NCBI GenBank assembly: GCA_028641055.1
Contig: CM054062.1
Coordinates: 18,037,639 to 18,101,638, forward strand
DNA from: Alopecurus myosuroides
Lineage: Eukaryota > Streptophyta > Magnoliopsida > Poales > Poaceae
DNA: 64,000 nt
Direction of reading: 5' to 3'
In this document: positions 44,501 to 53,863 of the stretch, one piece after another
Layout: every line of letters begins with the position of its first letter
Position numbering within the stretch: position 1 is the first letter of the stretch
Notes under the pieces: model-generated
Databases searched by the model: none
What the model was told of the DNA's origin: nothing
Seen by the model: the letters and a program-made list of their open reading frames with translations, nothing else
Position numbers and translations under genes: made by a program

Positions 44501-44924
44501 CAGGCTCATCTTCTGTCATCTCCTTGACACTGGGGAATATCGGAGAAGTTTCTCCGTCTTCTCTCTCTTCCTCTGGCGGAGGGGTTTTAGGGCTTTCCTG
44601 GCTGCCGGCGTCCGTGGTATCAGCCGGTTTCGCCATTAGAACTTCATGGAATCCCTCTTGAAAGGACTTAACCTTTCTTACGAAGGCGTCCTCATCTTCG
44701 TCTTCGGAGTCGAAGTTATCCGATCCGGTTTCCGACTCCAACCTCGCCTCAATGGCGGCAAGCACGGATTCTGCTTCCGAATTCATCGTCTTGTTGACGG
44801 ATGTCGGATCTTCCGCCTCTGTGACGGGTGTTTGATCTTTCGTCTCCATGACGGGTGCGTTGTTGTCTGCCTCTTGCACGGGATTTCCGTCATCCGTGTT
44901 TTCGGCGATTTCGGACTGCACCAT
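41586..44924 (-). CDS. Gag-protease polyprotein of element C
   Basis: The open frame extends up to 45305 (inside the 5' LTR), but I prefer ATG 44924 (MVQSEIAENTDD), because the preceding HFIGM lines up with HFVAM in element B. From there it is 1,112 residues. The first half is a charged, low-complexity leader rich in RS/RD repeats (DRNNPGKARSRNNGRERSRS). The gag core follows (about residues 536-680: YTGSTNPDTWLSDYYTA, GARDWINGLPSRTVDSWDD, FTQHFRGTYKRP). A zinc-knuckle-like C..H..(H)..C is at CVHHSQFGKPTHTNAQC. The retropepsin has LMDGGSSINIMY (active-site Asp near 923), then AILGRPAFAKLMA. It ends at TAG 41586, in frame with RT. Confidence 0.9.
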   Translation of the reverse strand: MVQSEIAENTDDGNPVQEADNNAPVMETKDQTPVTEAEDPTSVNKTMNSEAESVLAAIEARLESETGSDNFDSEDEDEDAFVRKVKSFQEGFHEVLMAKPADTTDAGSQESPKTPPPEEEREDGETSPIFPSVKEMTEDEPVKKPPSSKKKHRAAKKLQYKIRKKKSADLADENLEVGDVSGTKPAEKKSKEITAPPMTEQEEQELLQTPVGPDEPPEMLEARRQAFQRQQQHLLRSRQHLQQTHNDIKVMKEEIEEYERKNRSALKPTRLPGIARPEELPPKERFHNPSWQKQVNGKDAKGEPIYKTAAEKAEAAFAILNNDLYSNGEKLQGVYAFLGKALQQQQQRAQERSGRLHDNSALCKTATCAAGAPGSEEPGDSDNSKDKKEDPRKDKKNPDNRDAASRTGSHLPKDGYKPHDREDKHRKDGKIMPPPRNPAEKAGRYDIPHRRERSRTPPKDKERHKSRTPPNPKGREHGRDRNNPGKARSRNNGRERSRSPSVHSAGRYSAHIDRAEKDDLYFGPKCFTDRIRRITLHSGFAKVGPTYQKYTGSTNPDTWLSDYYTAVQINNGTDLEAVKFLPLMLLDGARDWINGLPSRTVDSWDDMARVFTQHFRGTYKRPNSINQLNRCTQFEDEPYVDFISRWTAMKNSCSGVTDVQAMHAFINGLKPGLVPFMVGSKKHKDLGSMLTTANEHAAAEDDIRARGGNIESLILAKKTPRSEKKATPETTTKPKEVNIAFGGEKGNKWKGRNPDPINYTPEEWERIKSEPCVHHSQFGKPTHTNAQCRLNKHMKGSAGSGNKGKGSKRKPAKQKPEVDKEDSESDTDEKIQEQQRKGEPKFPRVDGEAMLTFLATPSAKVAKRTLREINAVVPATSKFLKYSNTPIIWDQSDHPGNIPEPGTQALVVSPIVQNTRLRRVLMDGGSSINIMYLDTLKHLKISESQLNYSNICFHGIVPGRQARSLGEISLDVTFGDKDHFRQEKVSFEVVPFESVYHAILGRPAFAKLMARSCYIYNKLKMPGPKGGVITIAGDFKLANELEKENTLCAQRVIAKEELKELAKEVSPSEMPAGKETRKPTDSFKASENTRQVILDPKDPTKFVVVGTGMTDK

Positions 44925-45264
44925 GCCGATGAAGTGTGTAGCACTTTTTTGTCGGCGATCTGAGCAGAATCCGGCATCGTAGTCATCTTCGACTGGGTAT
45001 AGGGCGGGTGGGATAAATTTGCTTCCACCGCAAAACCCCATTGCTTCTGCAGTTAGTCCGATAAAGATGTTAGCAGATCCTATCGGTAATACGCAGGCAC
45101 TTACCAGGTGGTTTTGCGCCGGTATGTAGGATCCGTTGTCGAGGAAGCGCCCGACGTCGTTGTCGAACTCCAAGCTTCCGACAGTGATTGATCTTCCGAT
45201 TCCGCCAAGTATCCCAGATCGGAATCTTACGCCTGACGTCGTTTGCCCCACGGTGGGCGCCAAC

Positions 45265-45818
45265 TGTCGAGACATTGTAGTAGTTTTCATAGACGGGGGT
45301 GCCATGAGACTACAGTAGAGACGTGGGGTAACGGGATCGCGTAGTAGACTATGAACACAAGATTTTACCCAGGTTCGGTACGTCGCGACAGTACGGCGTA
45401 CCTACTCCTGCACTTCTCACTAATCAGGACTAAAGCCTGTAAACAGGGTTACAATGTGAGGGTGTAGATCTAGCTATTCGGCGAGGATGAACTTCTCGCC
45501 GAGTTGGCCTAGAACTTCTCTGTTATGCGATGCCTATTAATCTAGCTCCCGTCCGGCTTTATATAATAGCCGGATTAGGGCTTACAGAATAGGAAACCTA
45601 GAAGACTACGGTAACTTGTAACTTGGAAAGCAAGGAATCCGTCTTCTCCTCCAAGCCGGGTCACGTGGGCCGTGATCCGGGTTCTTCTAGAATCCGGCTT
45701 CTGTGCGTCGGATTACTGGGCCGCCCAATGGACCTAAGCCCACTACCACTTAGGCCACCCTGGTAATCCGGCACTTTGTCTACCATCTTCTATACCCCTA
45801 TTTGGTATATATCCGACA
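45265..45818 (-). repeat. 5' LTR of element C
   Basis: 554 bp, TGTCGAGACATTG to ATATCCGACA. The promoter TATA box on minus is at 45568-45558. It differs from the other LTR by about five bases plus one inserted G. Confidence 0.95.
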
Positions 45819-46007
45819 TTGTTGCTGACACCGGTGAAGCGCCACCACCACCGTCAGTGGCATCAAACTTCCGAAGATTATCTTTCTCCTACTGGATTGA
45901 TAACCCTGGTTCTTAACTAAGCGGAAAACTCCTACCGCTGTGCTGATCACACCTTCCTCTTGGGGTTCCCAACAACGCAGAGAAAGGATTTAACTCTGCC
46001 AGCAACA
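45819..46007 (+). repeat. 3' LTR of element D, last part
   Basis: Begins with the second copy of TTGTT and continues GCTGACACCGG to GCCAGCAACA, matching 30648-30836 of the left LTR. The ACTAC duplication follows. Confidence 0.92.
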
Positions 46008-47861
46008 ACTACTGCCAAAAAAATCTTCTAGGGCTCGAGTAAAGGAAATCGAAGCACAGAATGCTACTCTGAAGCTCGAGGTCACCACTGCTCAAAGGAG
46101 GGATGAGGTTGCTCTTCAGAAAGCCGAGGAGTCGAAGGGAAAAGAGATAGAGGCTGCCAAGCAGTTCTCTGATCTAGAAGAAAATCTTGTCCTTGACTCA
46201 TAGTTTGACATGTACTCGGCCTTTTCTTCATCCTATAGGGAGTATCCTCTAGTATTCCTGTACTTGTGGATGATCGTTTCCTTATGTTGTTGCATCTGTT
46301 GTTGGGAATCCTCCTTCTTTATCTCGCCGAATGCGAGAAGGCCCTCTGCTGGATGCGGTGACTTCCTTCGAGCAACAAGTGGAGAAAGCCACGGGTCTGC
46401 TTGAGAAGCTCCGGGGAGTACTCACGTACTTTCACGAGTGCATGTTCCCTAAAAGAAGAGGTTCCTACCACCCAGGATGCACTGCTGGATGTGTTTCATA
46501 ACACCAGTGTTCTGACTGATTTCAGTCGGGAGCAAACTCTATCTGGCATGGAGACAGTGCTGACACTCGCCCGAGCGCACGGTATTGAAGGGAACTTCGA
46601 AGTTGTGCTGACCGGGCCTCCACTGGACTCGGATGGGAAAGAGGTAGACCTCAACCCTTTCACCTTGGAGTCTGTTAGGCTAGCTGATGGTCTTCTGAAA
46701 ATGCTTGAGGCGCTAGCCAAGGCTGCTGAAGCTGCTGAGGCGACTAGGGACGCTTAGGGAGCATCTGCTGAGTCTTAGTTATATTTTTCTATCGAGTAGT
46801 AGTAGCGGTACCTTAGTGCGGTGAATCCACATATCTATTTGTAATGAACCTTGTGCACTGTTCTTATGGATGAAAAATGTTTGGCTTCTTCGAGATATCT
46901 TTGATGTGTTTTCATACTTTTACTTATACTGCTAAATCTTTTATACCCGTTCTCTCTCCCGATGGGAGTAGCCCCCGAGTGGGAGGCAAGATATTTCTGC
47001 TAAACACTCCAGTAAAACAATAACCGAGTGTTTCTTCCATTATTTCTAGGCGCCTGAGGCTTCCAGTTCTGCAAACCCTTCGGCTTCAAATCCTTCGACT
47101 TCTTCCTCCTCTAACTTGGTGCAATTATTGAGCGCTATGCTTTTAAGCAAATAGGAGGAGTTAGAGCCTTGAAACCTCAACTCAATGCTGCAAAAGCAAA
47201 GGAACAAACTGCTGCAGATCGTGAAGATTTTCTCTTGGCTGAACTGGCAGCAGTAACGACTGATTTAGCATGTAAGCTTTCGAGTATCCATGTTCTTCCT
47301 TTTCTATGTAATCTTGAATGTTATTGATATGTGAAAATAACAGTTCCTGCAGGTGTTCAAGAGAATATTGCTCAAGAGACTCGGTATGTTGAAGAGGAGC
47401 GCTTGAAGCTTTCTACATATAGCTCGTCATCTTTCTGGTCCAATCCTGAAAAATCTCGAGTGCTTCTGACTTTGAGGACTCGGGCTCAACAAGTTGGTGG
47501 AGTAATTGGCTCCTTTCATGCAACATTCTGCAATATTTATGGGGCTCTCTTTCCACTCAATAGACTACCCGAAGGACTGTTCAATCTGATACGGAAGTCC
47601 AAAAGTTTTGATCATGCTAAGGCACTCGTTCGTCGCCAATTAGTTGGTGGAGCAAAGGTTGCCTTGGCTGTTGCCAAAACTCATTACCCTCATATGAATT
47701 TGCTGAAGATTGGTAGAGTTCCTCATGCGCCTCGTGGTCGTCAACGGGTAAAGATGACTGCTCGATACGAGACAGCCACTCCTGCGGCTATTGCACTCAT
47801 GCGTTTGGCCGAAGAAGAAACTGATATTCAGCTTCATGATGTGTGGACCCCGCAGTTATAG
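46008..47861 (+). pseudogene. Antisense gene of element B, 3' part
   Basis: After the ACTAC duplication the coiled-coil exon resumes: RVKEIEAQNATLKLEVTT, EESKGKEIEAAKQ. Open pieces follow at 46401-46757 and 47331-47861, the last ending VWTPQL. The last piece holds the conserved block LVGGAKVALAVAKTHYPHMN seen in C. Between them, 46760-47050 looks like a 3' UTR followed by an intron end, and repeats a 25-bp word from 28968, so two gene ends may be joined here by duplication. The reading frame is broken in several places. Confidence 0.6.
46956..46980 (-). promoter_or_regulatory. Hairpin plus polypurine motif, second copy in element B
   Basis: The 25-bp word is identical to 28968-28992. It holds the stem CTCCC-GAT-GGGAG directly followed by TAGCCCCCGAGT, the motif next to B's 3' LTR. 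Confidence 0.55.
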
Positions 47862-47989
47862 ATTTTAGCTAGCTGCTCTTCTAATTGTAGATGAACCTAT
47901 AGATTTCTCTATATGACTACTTGAATGTGGTGAATGAGTGTATATGTATTTATATGTAAAATTTCTGTTTACATTACTGAATATCCGAT

Positions 47990-48328
47990 TTCTGTCGGGT
48001 TCCAGATCCTGCTCTAACTTTTCTGCACAGCCCCGGAGTATTTGCGAGTGTGACTGCGGCTAGATTCACCCTGTGACTTCTGTGTAAAAACTTTTTGCTG
48101 CACAGCCCTCGAGTATCCCGAGTGCGACTGCGGCTAGGAGTCACACTATAATTTCTGTATAAAATGTTTTGCTGCATAGCCCCCGAGTATCTCGAATGCT
48201 ACTACGGCTAGGAGTTATCCTACAATTTATGTGTAAAATGTTTTGCTGCACAGCCCCCGAGTATCTCGAGTGCGACTGTGGCTAGGTGTTACCCTATAAA
48301 TTCTGTGTAAAACATTTTGCTGCACATA
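47990..48328 (-). repeat. 74-bp tandem repeat array of element B, left part
   Basis: About four and a half units with the core GCACAGCCCCCGAGTATCTC and GTGCGACTGCGGCTAGGAG, starting near 48024, 48102, 48176 and 48250. The array is cut by element I and goes on at 55256-55420. Each unit carries the polypurine-like word TAGCCCCCGAGT or a variant. Confidence 0.85.
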
Positions 48329-49798
48329 TCATGACCCACAAGTATAGGGGGTGTATCGTAGTACTTTCGATAAATAAGAGTGTCGAACCCAACGAGGAGT
48401 AGAAGGTGTTGACAAGCAGTTTCGATGAAGGAATAACTGAAAATACTGAAAGATAGATTTGTAGGGGTTTTTGATATTGCAGGTAAATAAAGTGCGAGTA
48501 AATAAAATGCAACAAGTGGCCCAATCCTTTCTTCAGCAAAGGACAAGCTGGTAGGTTTACTTATGATTAACAAACGTTCTCGAGGACACACGAGAGGTTT
48601 CTGTCAAGTGCTTTTGTTCCATGCAGCTGAATAATGTTATGTGTTTTCATAAGTGTTGTGTGGGTGAACCTATGCTAATGTACCGTCCCATCCAAGACTA
48701 ATACATACTTGTGATTATACCCCTTGCAAGAATACGCAACTATAAGAAAGTAATTAAGAAATAAATCTAACCACAACTTTAAACTCCGGGATCCTACGCT
48801 CCCTCGTGTAATGGTTTCCTAACGGGGTTTTAGGTTCCTGTCACTCCGGCAACCGCACAATTAGTAGCCAAATAAATGGTGAAGTATCATGTAGTCGACG
48901 TTCACATGAGACCACTAGGAGAATAAAATCACAACTTAAATATCAAACATTAAATATTATTCAACACTACTTCACTACTAACAACTTGACTTCTCCCATG
49001 TCCTCAAGAACAACACGAACTACTGACAAGACATCATATGGATCATAATCAGAGGTGATATAATGGATGATAACAATCTGGTCATAAAGTGGAAACACCG
49101 ATAAATCTCACAAGCATCAACTACTAACAAGTAATCCACACTTGGAGAGAGATCTAATGCAAAACAACGATAGAGGCCCCTAATTGTTACAGAGGATGAC
49201 GGTGGATGATAAGGGTGATGGTGCTGGTGGTGATGATGATTATGATGACGATCTTGATGATGCCTGGAGCGATGACGGTGACGATGGCAGTGATTTCCCC
49301 TCTCCGGAGAGGAATTTCCCCGGCAGATTTCTCCCTGCCGGAGAGGTTTTCTCTCTCGGGTGTTTTCCGCCCCGAGGCGGCGGCGGAATAATTCTTCTAT
49401 GATGGTATGAGGCTTAGGGTTTCCTGGGGCCAAGCACGCGAAAAATACCCCCAGAGGTGCAGGGTGGCCACACCCCTAGGTGGCGTGGCAAAGGGGGGGG
49501 CGCCACCTCATGGTGTGGGCCCCTGGTGGCCCCCTCTGGCTCTCCTTATGGCTAGGTTCCTCCTTCGAACTTCTAAGACACCCCCGGTGTCCCTCTTCTT
49601 CTTCTTCTGATCTTCTGAAATATGGTATCTCGGCGGTGCTTTTTCCATCAGATTCCTCGTCCCGGTGTTTATTCTCCAAAAAATATGAAACATGCAAAAA
49701 TAAGATAAAATAACATAAGGGATGCATCATAAAATGAAATTTATCGATGAATAACATAAAATTATGATATAAAATAGTGATGCAAAATGGACGTATCA
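48329..49798 (-). repeat. 3' LTR of element I
   Basis: On minus it runs from TGATACGTCCATTTTGC to GTGGGTCATGA. 49200-49270 holds a GAT/GGT-rich low-complexity stretch. It is longer than its partner by two insertions, near 49335-49385 and 49450-49490. A CTAAGCTTGGGGGAGT polypurine tract (minus) adjoins at 49799-49814. Confidence 0.9.
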
Positions 49799-50936
49799 AC
49801 TCCCCCAAGCTTAGACCTCGCTTGTCCCCAAGCGAAACTGAACTCAGTAAACATGACCACATGTTTATGGAGTGAAGAGTCGACAAATAAAATACGGACA
49901 AGAAGCATCACATTTATCTATTCACCAGTCATTACAGACAGCAACTTCCTCTCATATAACTTAACTTGAAACGAGTAAAGGGAGTCACAAACAAAGATGC
50001 AAAAGAGAGAATCAAAATTTGTGATGGCAAACTTCGTTCTTGGTCAGAGAACATTTAATGAAATCATACTTATCTTAGGTGAAGTCTTTATAACAAGGTT
50101 CATATTGTAGAGCTTAACATGTCTAATTATAACAACTCTTTTACAGTGATTCATAGCTTTCAAAGTAATATTCATTCAGAGAATAAAGCATGTGCTGAAC
50201 AAAGAAGGATATAAAACATGGTTGAATAAATCAACATATAGATGATGACATCACAACAACTCAAATGCTTGCTGAAGATAGAAAGGAATGGGTTTAGTGA
50301 CTAAACATAAATTTAAAAGAAAGGCCCTTCGCAGAGGGAAGCATTGACCACTCATGTGCTAGAGCTTTTATTTTAATAAACTGAGGTATAAAATGCATGA
50401 CACTCCTCCCATCCATCTTACACAAACCATGGCTAACCGAATCCTCGGGTGCCTGCCAACAATCACAAACCGTGGAGGAGTGTCTAATTTTGAGAGTTGT
50501 ATGTTTATGTCAACGAATGGCAAACATAAATACAGTACATCATAGGACAACTAGACTCACAAGAGCGGCTCCCGTAGAAGGACGCAACTGGTATAGAAGG
50601 TCATCCCTCTTTCTCTTTTGTTTACACAGTTATGCTTTGACTGGTAAATCAGGGGCAAAAAGAGTGAAGAGATTTTGTATTATTATTTGGGGCTAGGAAC
50701 CATGCTGCCAGCTCTTCTAGCATTTGGATAAGCCGATGAAGCCACTAGTCCAGGTGTGAGAGTCCAATTAACAAGTGAGATAAAGATTCTCTATTTGCGT
50801 TCTCATGAGCTAAAACAGGAACACAAAACCGGGATACTTTGAAAGTTTTAAAGGTAGCACATGAGCAATTTACTCGGAGTCGCGGTGAAATACCACATGT
50901 AGGAAGGTATGGTGGATACAAATGGCAAGGTTTTGG
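49799..50936 (-). other. 3' untranslated region of element I
   Basis: Polypurine tract at 49799-49814. Then no gene; 50290-50910 is the inverted form of the block shared with D and E (GAAAGGCCCTTCGCAGAGG, GCCGATGAAGCCACTAGT). Confidence 0.75.
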
Positions 50937-51989
50937 TTAAGGGTTTGGAAGAAGATTAGTAAGAGGCTTTGATATTTTAGAGAAATCTTTAATAAACCTT
51001 CTGTAGAAACCAGCATGACCAAGAATACTACGAATACCTTTGACATCCCTAGGACATGGCATTTTCTCAATAGCTTCAACTTTAGCTCTATCAACTTCAA
51101 TACCTCTTTCAGAAATATTATGTCCAAGAACAATTCCCTCATTAACCATAAAATGGCATTTCTCCCAATTAAGAACAAGATTAGTCTCCTCACATCTCTG
51201 CAAAACTTTATCAAGATTCTGCAAACAATTATCAAAAGAAGTTCCATAGATGGAGAAATCGTCCATGAAGACTTCCACAATTTCTTCACAAAAAACATGA
51301 AAGATAGCAGACATACATCTTTGAAAAGTATCAGGAGCATTACATAAACCAAAAGGCATATGTCTATAAGCATAGGTTCCAAAAGGACAAGTGAAAGTTG
51401 TTTTCTCTTGATCAGGCTTCCTAACAACAATTTGAGAGAACCCAGAATAACCATCAAGAAAGCATAAATGAGTTTTCTTAGACAACCTTTCTTGCATTTG
51501 ATCAATAAAAGGCAAAGGATAATGATCTTTCTTAGTAACTTTGTTAACCTTCCTAAAATCAATGCACATCCTATAACCAACCACTACTCTTTGAGGAATA
51601 AGTTCATTATTTTCATTTGGCACAATAGTCATCCCTCCTTTCTTAGGGACACAATGCATAGGACTAACCCATCTACTATCAGCAATAGGATAAATAATAC
51701 CAGCATCAAGGAGTTTTAATACCTCGTTTCTTACCACATCCTTCATCTTAGGATTTAAACGGCGTTGATGCTCAACAACTAGCTTTGCATTAGGTTCAGT
51801 ATTAATAGCATGCTGACATATAGTAGGAGAAATCCCCTTCAAATCATCAAGAGTATAACCAATAACACCTCTGTGTTTCTTTAATATTCCCAATAATCTC
51901 TCCTCTTCTTTATCAGAAAGTTTAGAACTAATAATAACATGATATAATTTCTTATCATCAATATGGGCATATTTAAGATTGTCAGGCAA
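50937..51989 (-). pseudogene. Reverse transcriptase of element I (truncated)
   Basis: A 350-codon open stretch with Athila RT motifs: GISPTICQHAI, DAGIIYPIADSRWVSP, CIDFRKVNKVTKKDHYPLPFIDQM, LDGYSGFSQI, MPFGLCNAPDTFQRCM, the catalytic FMDD (VFMDDFSIYG) and LGHNISERGIEVDRAK. It ends shortly after FYRRFIKDFSKISKPLTNLL, where RNase H should begin; the following residues read into the 3' untranslated block. Upstream it is out of frame with the protease by a shift near 51985. The catalytic residues look intact, but without RNase H and integrase it is not autonomous. Confidence 0.9.
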
Positions 51990-53094
51990 ATGCTTTATCC
52001 TCCTTGGGTGGTAATGTGGTACCCAAGTCTTCCACCCGTAAATTATGTTTCAGCATTGCTGACTGATGTAGGAAAATCTCGTCAATTTCATTCATTTCTT
52101 CCATAAAGACATCACTTTCTTGGTCTTCCAAGTATTGCTGCAAAGGATTGTTAGGAGCAAGAGCAATAGCAGCCAATTGTTCAACTCTATAATTCTCATT
52201 AGGCAATTCAGCTTCGTAAGGTGCTTTAGCAAATTTGGAGAAATTAAATTCATAAGAATCTACATCAAACTTTGTAAGGATTTTCTCCTTTTTACAATCA
52301 ATAACAGCACCACAAGTGTTTAAGAAAGGTCTACCAAATATAACAGGACAAGTCTCACTAGAAGAAGTGCCTAGTACTAAAAAATCAGCAGGATACTTAG
52401 TTTTACCACATTAAACCTCCACATCTCTAACAATACCAATTGGAGAAATAGTTTCCCTATTAGCAATTTGAATAATCACATCAATGTCTTCAAGTTCACA
52501 AGAACCAATTTCATGCATGATTTCTTTATAAAGCTCATAAGGAATAGCACTAGAACTAGCACCAATATCACTCAAACCATAATAGCAATGATCACCTATC
52601 CTAACAGCTAGCACAGGAACACTAGGTTTTCTAGATTTACCAGGATGAGAGACAATATTAGAAGCATCTTCACAAAATATAATGTGTCCCTCTTCTTCAT
52701 TTTCAGAAACAAGTTCCTTTACTATTGCCACTGTAGGTTCTACAGTTATTTGTTCCTCGGGTTCTACAGGTTTCCTTGCACTTTTATAAACCACACTAGC
52801 TAACATCGAATGTTCTTTTACCTTAGCAGGGAAGGGCATTTTCTCAATATAAGGTTCAGGCACAATAGAATCAACAATATGAACTTCTATATCTCTAGCA
52901 GGAACACAATTAACAGTATCTTTATAAGGTGCATGGTACTTCTCCCATTCCTTTTTAGGAATATCAAAATAGGAAGCAAAAGCCTTATATAAGTTTGCAA
53001 CAACTTGAGAATCAATACCATAAACAATACTAACATTATGAAAATCATCGGATGACATAAAAGTTTTAATGCATTCATAGTCATAATTTATACC
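51982..53094 (-). pseudogene. Protease region of element I
   Basis: The frame continues from gag after a TGA (53097-53095). The retropepsin shows LSDIGASSSAIPYELY and, after a TAA stop at 52413-52411, VIFGRPFLNTCGAVIDC. The C-terminal linker runs to about 51982, where a frameshift separates it from RT. Confidence 0.85.
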
Positions 53095-53749
53095 TCACTT
53101 TCTACCTTTGTCATTCTCCCATTGTTCAGTGTTTTCTTGAATACGGTCAAGAAGATCCCATTTAGATTCATCTTTCATACGTGTAAATGATCCAGAACAA
53201 GAAGCATCCAATAAATCCTTATCATGAAGAAAAAGCCTTGCATAGAAATTATTAATAACAATACTACTGGGGATCTCATGAATGGGGTATTTGAGCATTA
53301 GTAACTTTAATCTACCCCATTCTTGGGCAATAATCTCTCCGTCATGACGCCAAAAATTATATATATAATTCCGATCTCTGAATTTCACTAGGAGGATAGA
53401 ATTTAGAATAAAAGAGAGGCACAATTTCCTCCCATCCAATAGTCTGGCTATTTTTCAGCAGTTTGAACCATTCAGCAGCTCGCCATGTCAATGATATAGA
53501 GAATAATTTACTCTTCACTTGGCTCATTGTAATACCTGCACACTTGAACAACTCGTATAATTCATGTAAAAAGAGCAAATGATCACCAGGATGGACAGTT
53601 CCATCACCTGAATAGCAGTTATTCCTAACATATTTAATAATCTTTATAGGTATTTTTTAAGGATCCAAATCATCATGCGGTGGGTCACTTACTACCCTAG
53701 CAATGGCAGCAGTGCCTGCAAATAAGGACTCAAAATGAGACCCAAACAT
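53095..53749 (-). pseudogene. Gag of element I
   Basis: From ATG 53749 (MFGSHFESLFAG) it has a TAA at 53659-53657, a frameshift near 53360-53400 and a TGA at 53097-53095. Gag features: LLFLHELYELFKCAG, SLTWRAAEWFKLL, VPLFYSKFYPPSE, then LLDRIQENTEQWEN. It looks shorter than Athila gags normally are. Confidence 0.82.
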
Positions 53750-53834
53750 AGTGTAATAAAGCAGTAGACAGTAATAAAAACAACTCTTACAACAGAATCT
53801 TCCTTTATCAATTCCACTTCCCAATAGCGGTTCA

Positions 53835-53852
53835 CTCCCCGGAAAAGTGCCA
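53835..53852 (-). promoter_or_regulatory. Degenerate primer-binding site of element I
   Basis: On minus TGGCACTTTTCCGGGGAG lies 11 bases inside the LTR. It keeps both ends of the tRNA-Asp site (TGGC...CGGGGA) but has several mismatches in the middle. Confidence 0.6.
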
Positions 53853-53863
53853 GAAAATAGTTT

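Larger units (their letters stand above)
35946..45818 (-). mobile_element. Element C: young Tat-type Gypsy retrotransposon lacking RNase H and integrase
   Basis: LTRs at 35946-36498 and 45265-45818 are almost identical (about five substitutions and one indel by eye), and the TSD TTGTT is perfect (35941-35945, 45819-45823). On minus: PBS-like TTGGCGCCCACCGTGGGG (45263-45246), gag-protease, stop codon, RT, then nothing of RNase H or integrase. The antisense gene lies on plus at 37036-39981, then the tract AAGAAG/TTGGGGGCTAC and the 3' LTR. It is inserted in the LTR of D and is the youngest event in this stack. Confidence 0.95.
29254..46007 (+). mobile_element. Element D: non-autonomous Athila-like retrotransposon
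   Basis: Its LTRs are 29254-30836 and 34531-46007 (the latter split by element C). The 5-bp TSD ACTAC is perfect (29249-29253 and 46008-46012). A tRNA-Asp-type PBS follows the left LTR and the tract GAGCTTGGGGATGTT precedes the right one. The internal 3.7 kb has only a degenerate gag and a long untranslated stretch; no protease, RT or integrase is present. It splits a coiled-coil exon of B's antisense gene. Confidence 0.92.

Noticed and set aside
43945..44661. 238-codon plus-strand ORF
   Set aside because: Opposite strand of the gag leader of element C; low-complexity shadow frame.
48327..48331. TATCA as TSD of element I
   Set aside because: It does not match the right flank; shifting the LTR end to TCATGACCC gives ACATA/ACATT, which fits the interrupted repeat array.
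49184..49402. Acidic Asp-rich ORF in the LTR of I
   Set aside because: Product of the GAT microsatellite; not conserved as a frame in the partner LTR.
50870..51580. 236-codon minus-strand ORF
   Set aside because: Overlaps the RT of element I in another frame; Leu-rich and without motifs.
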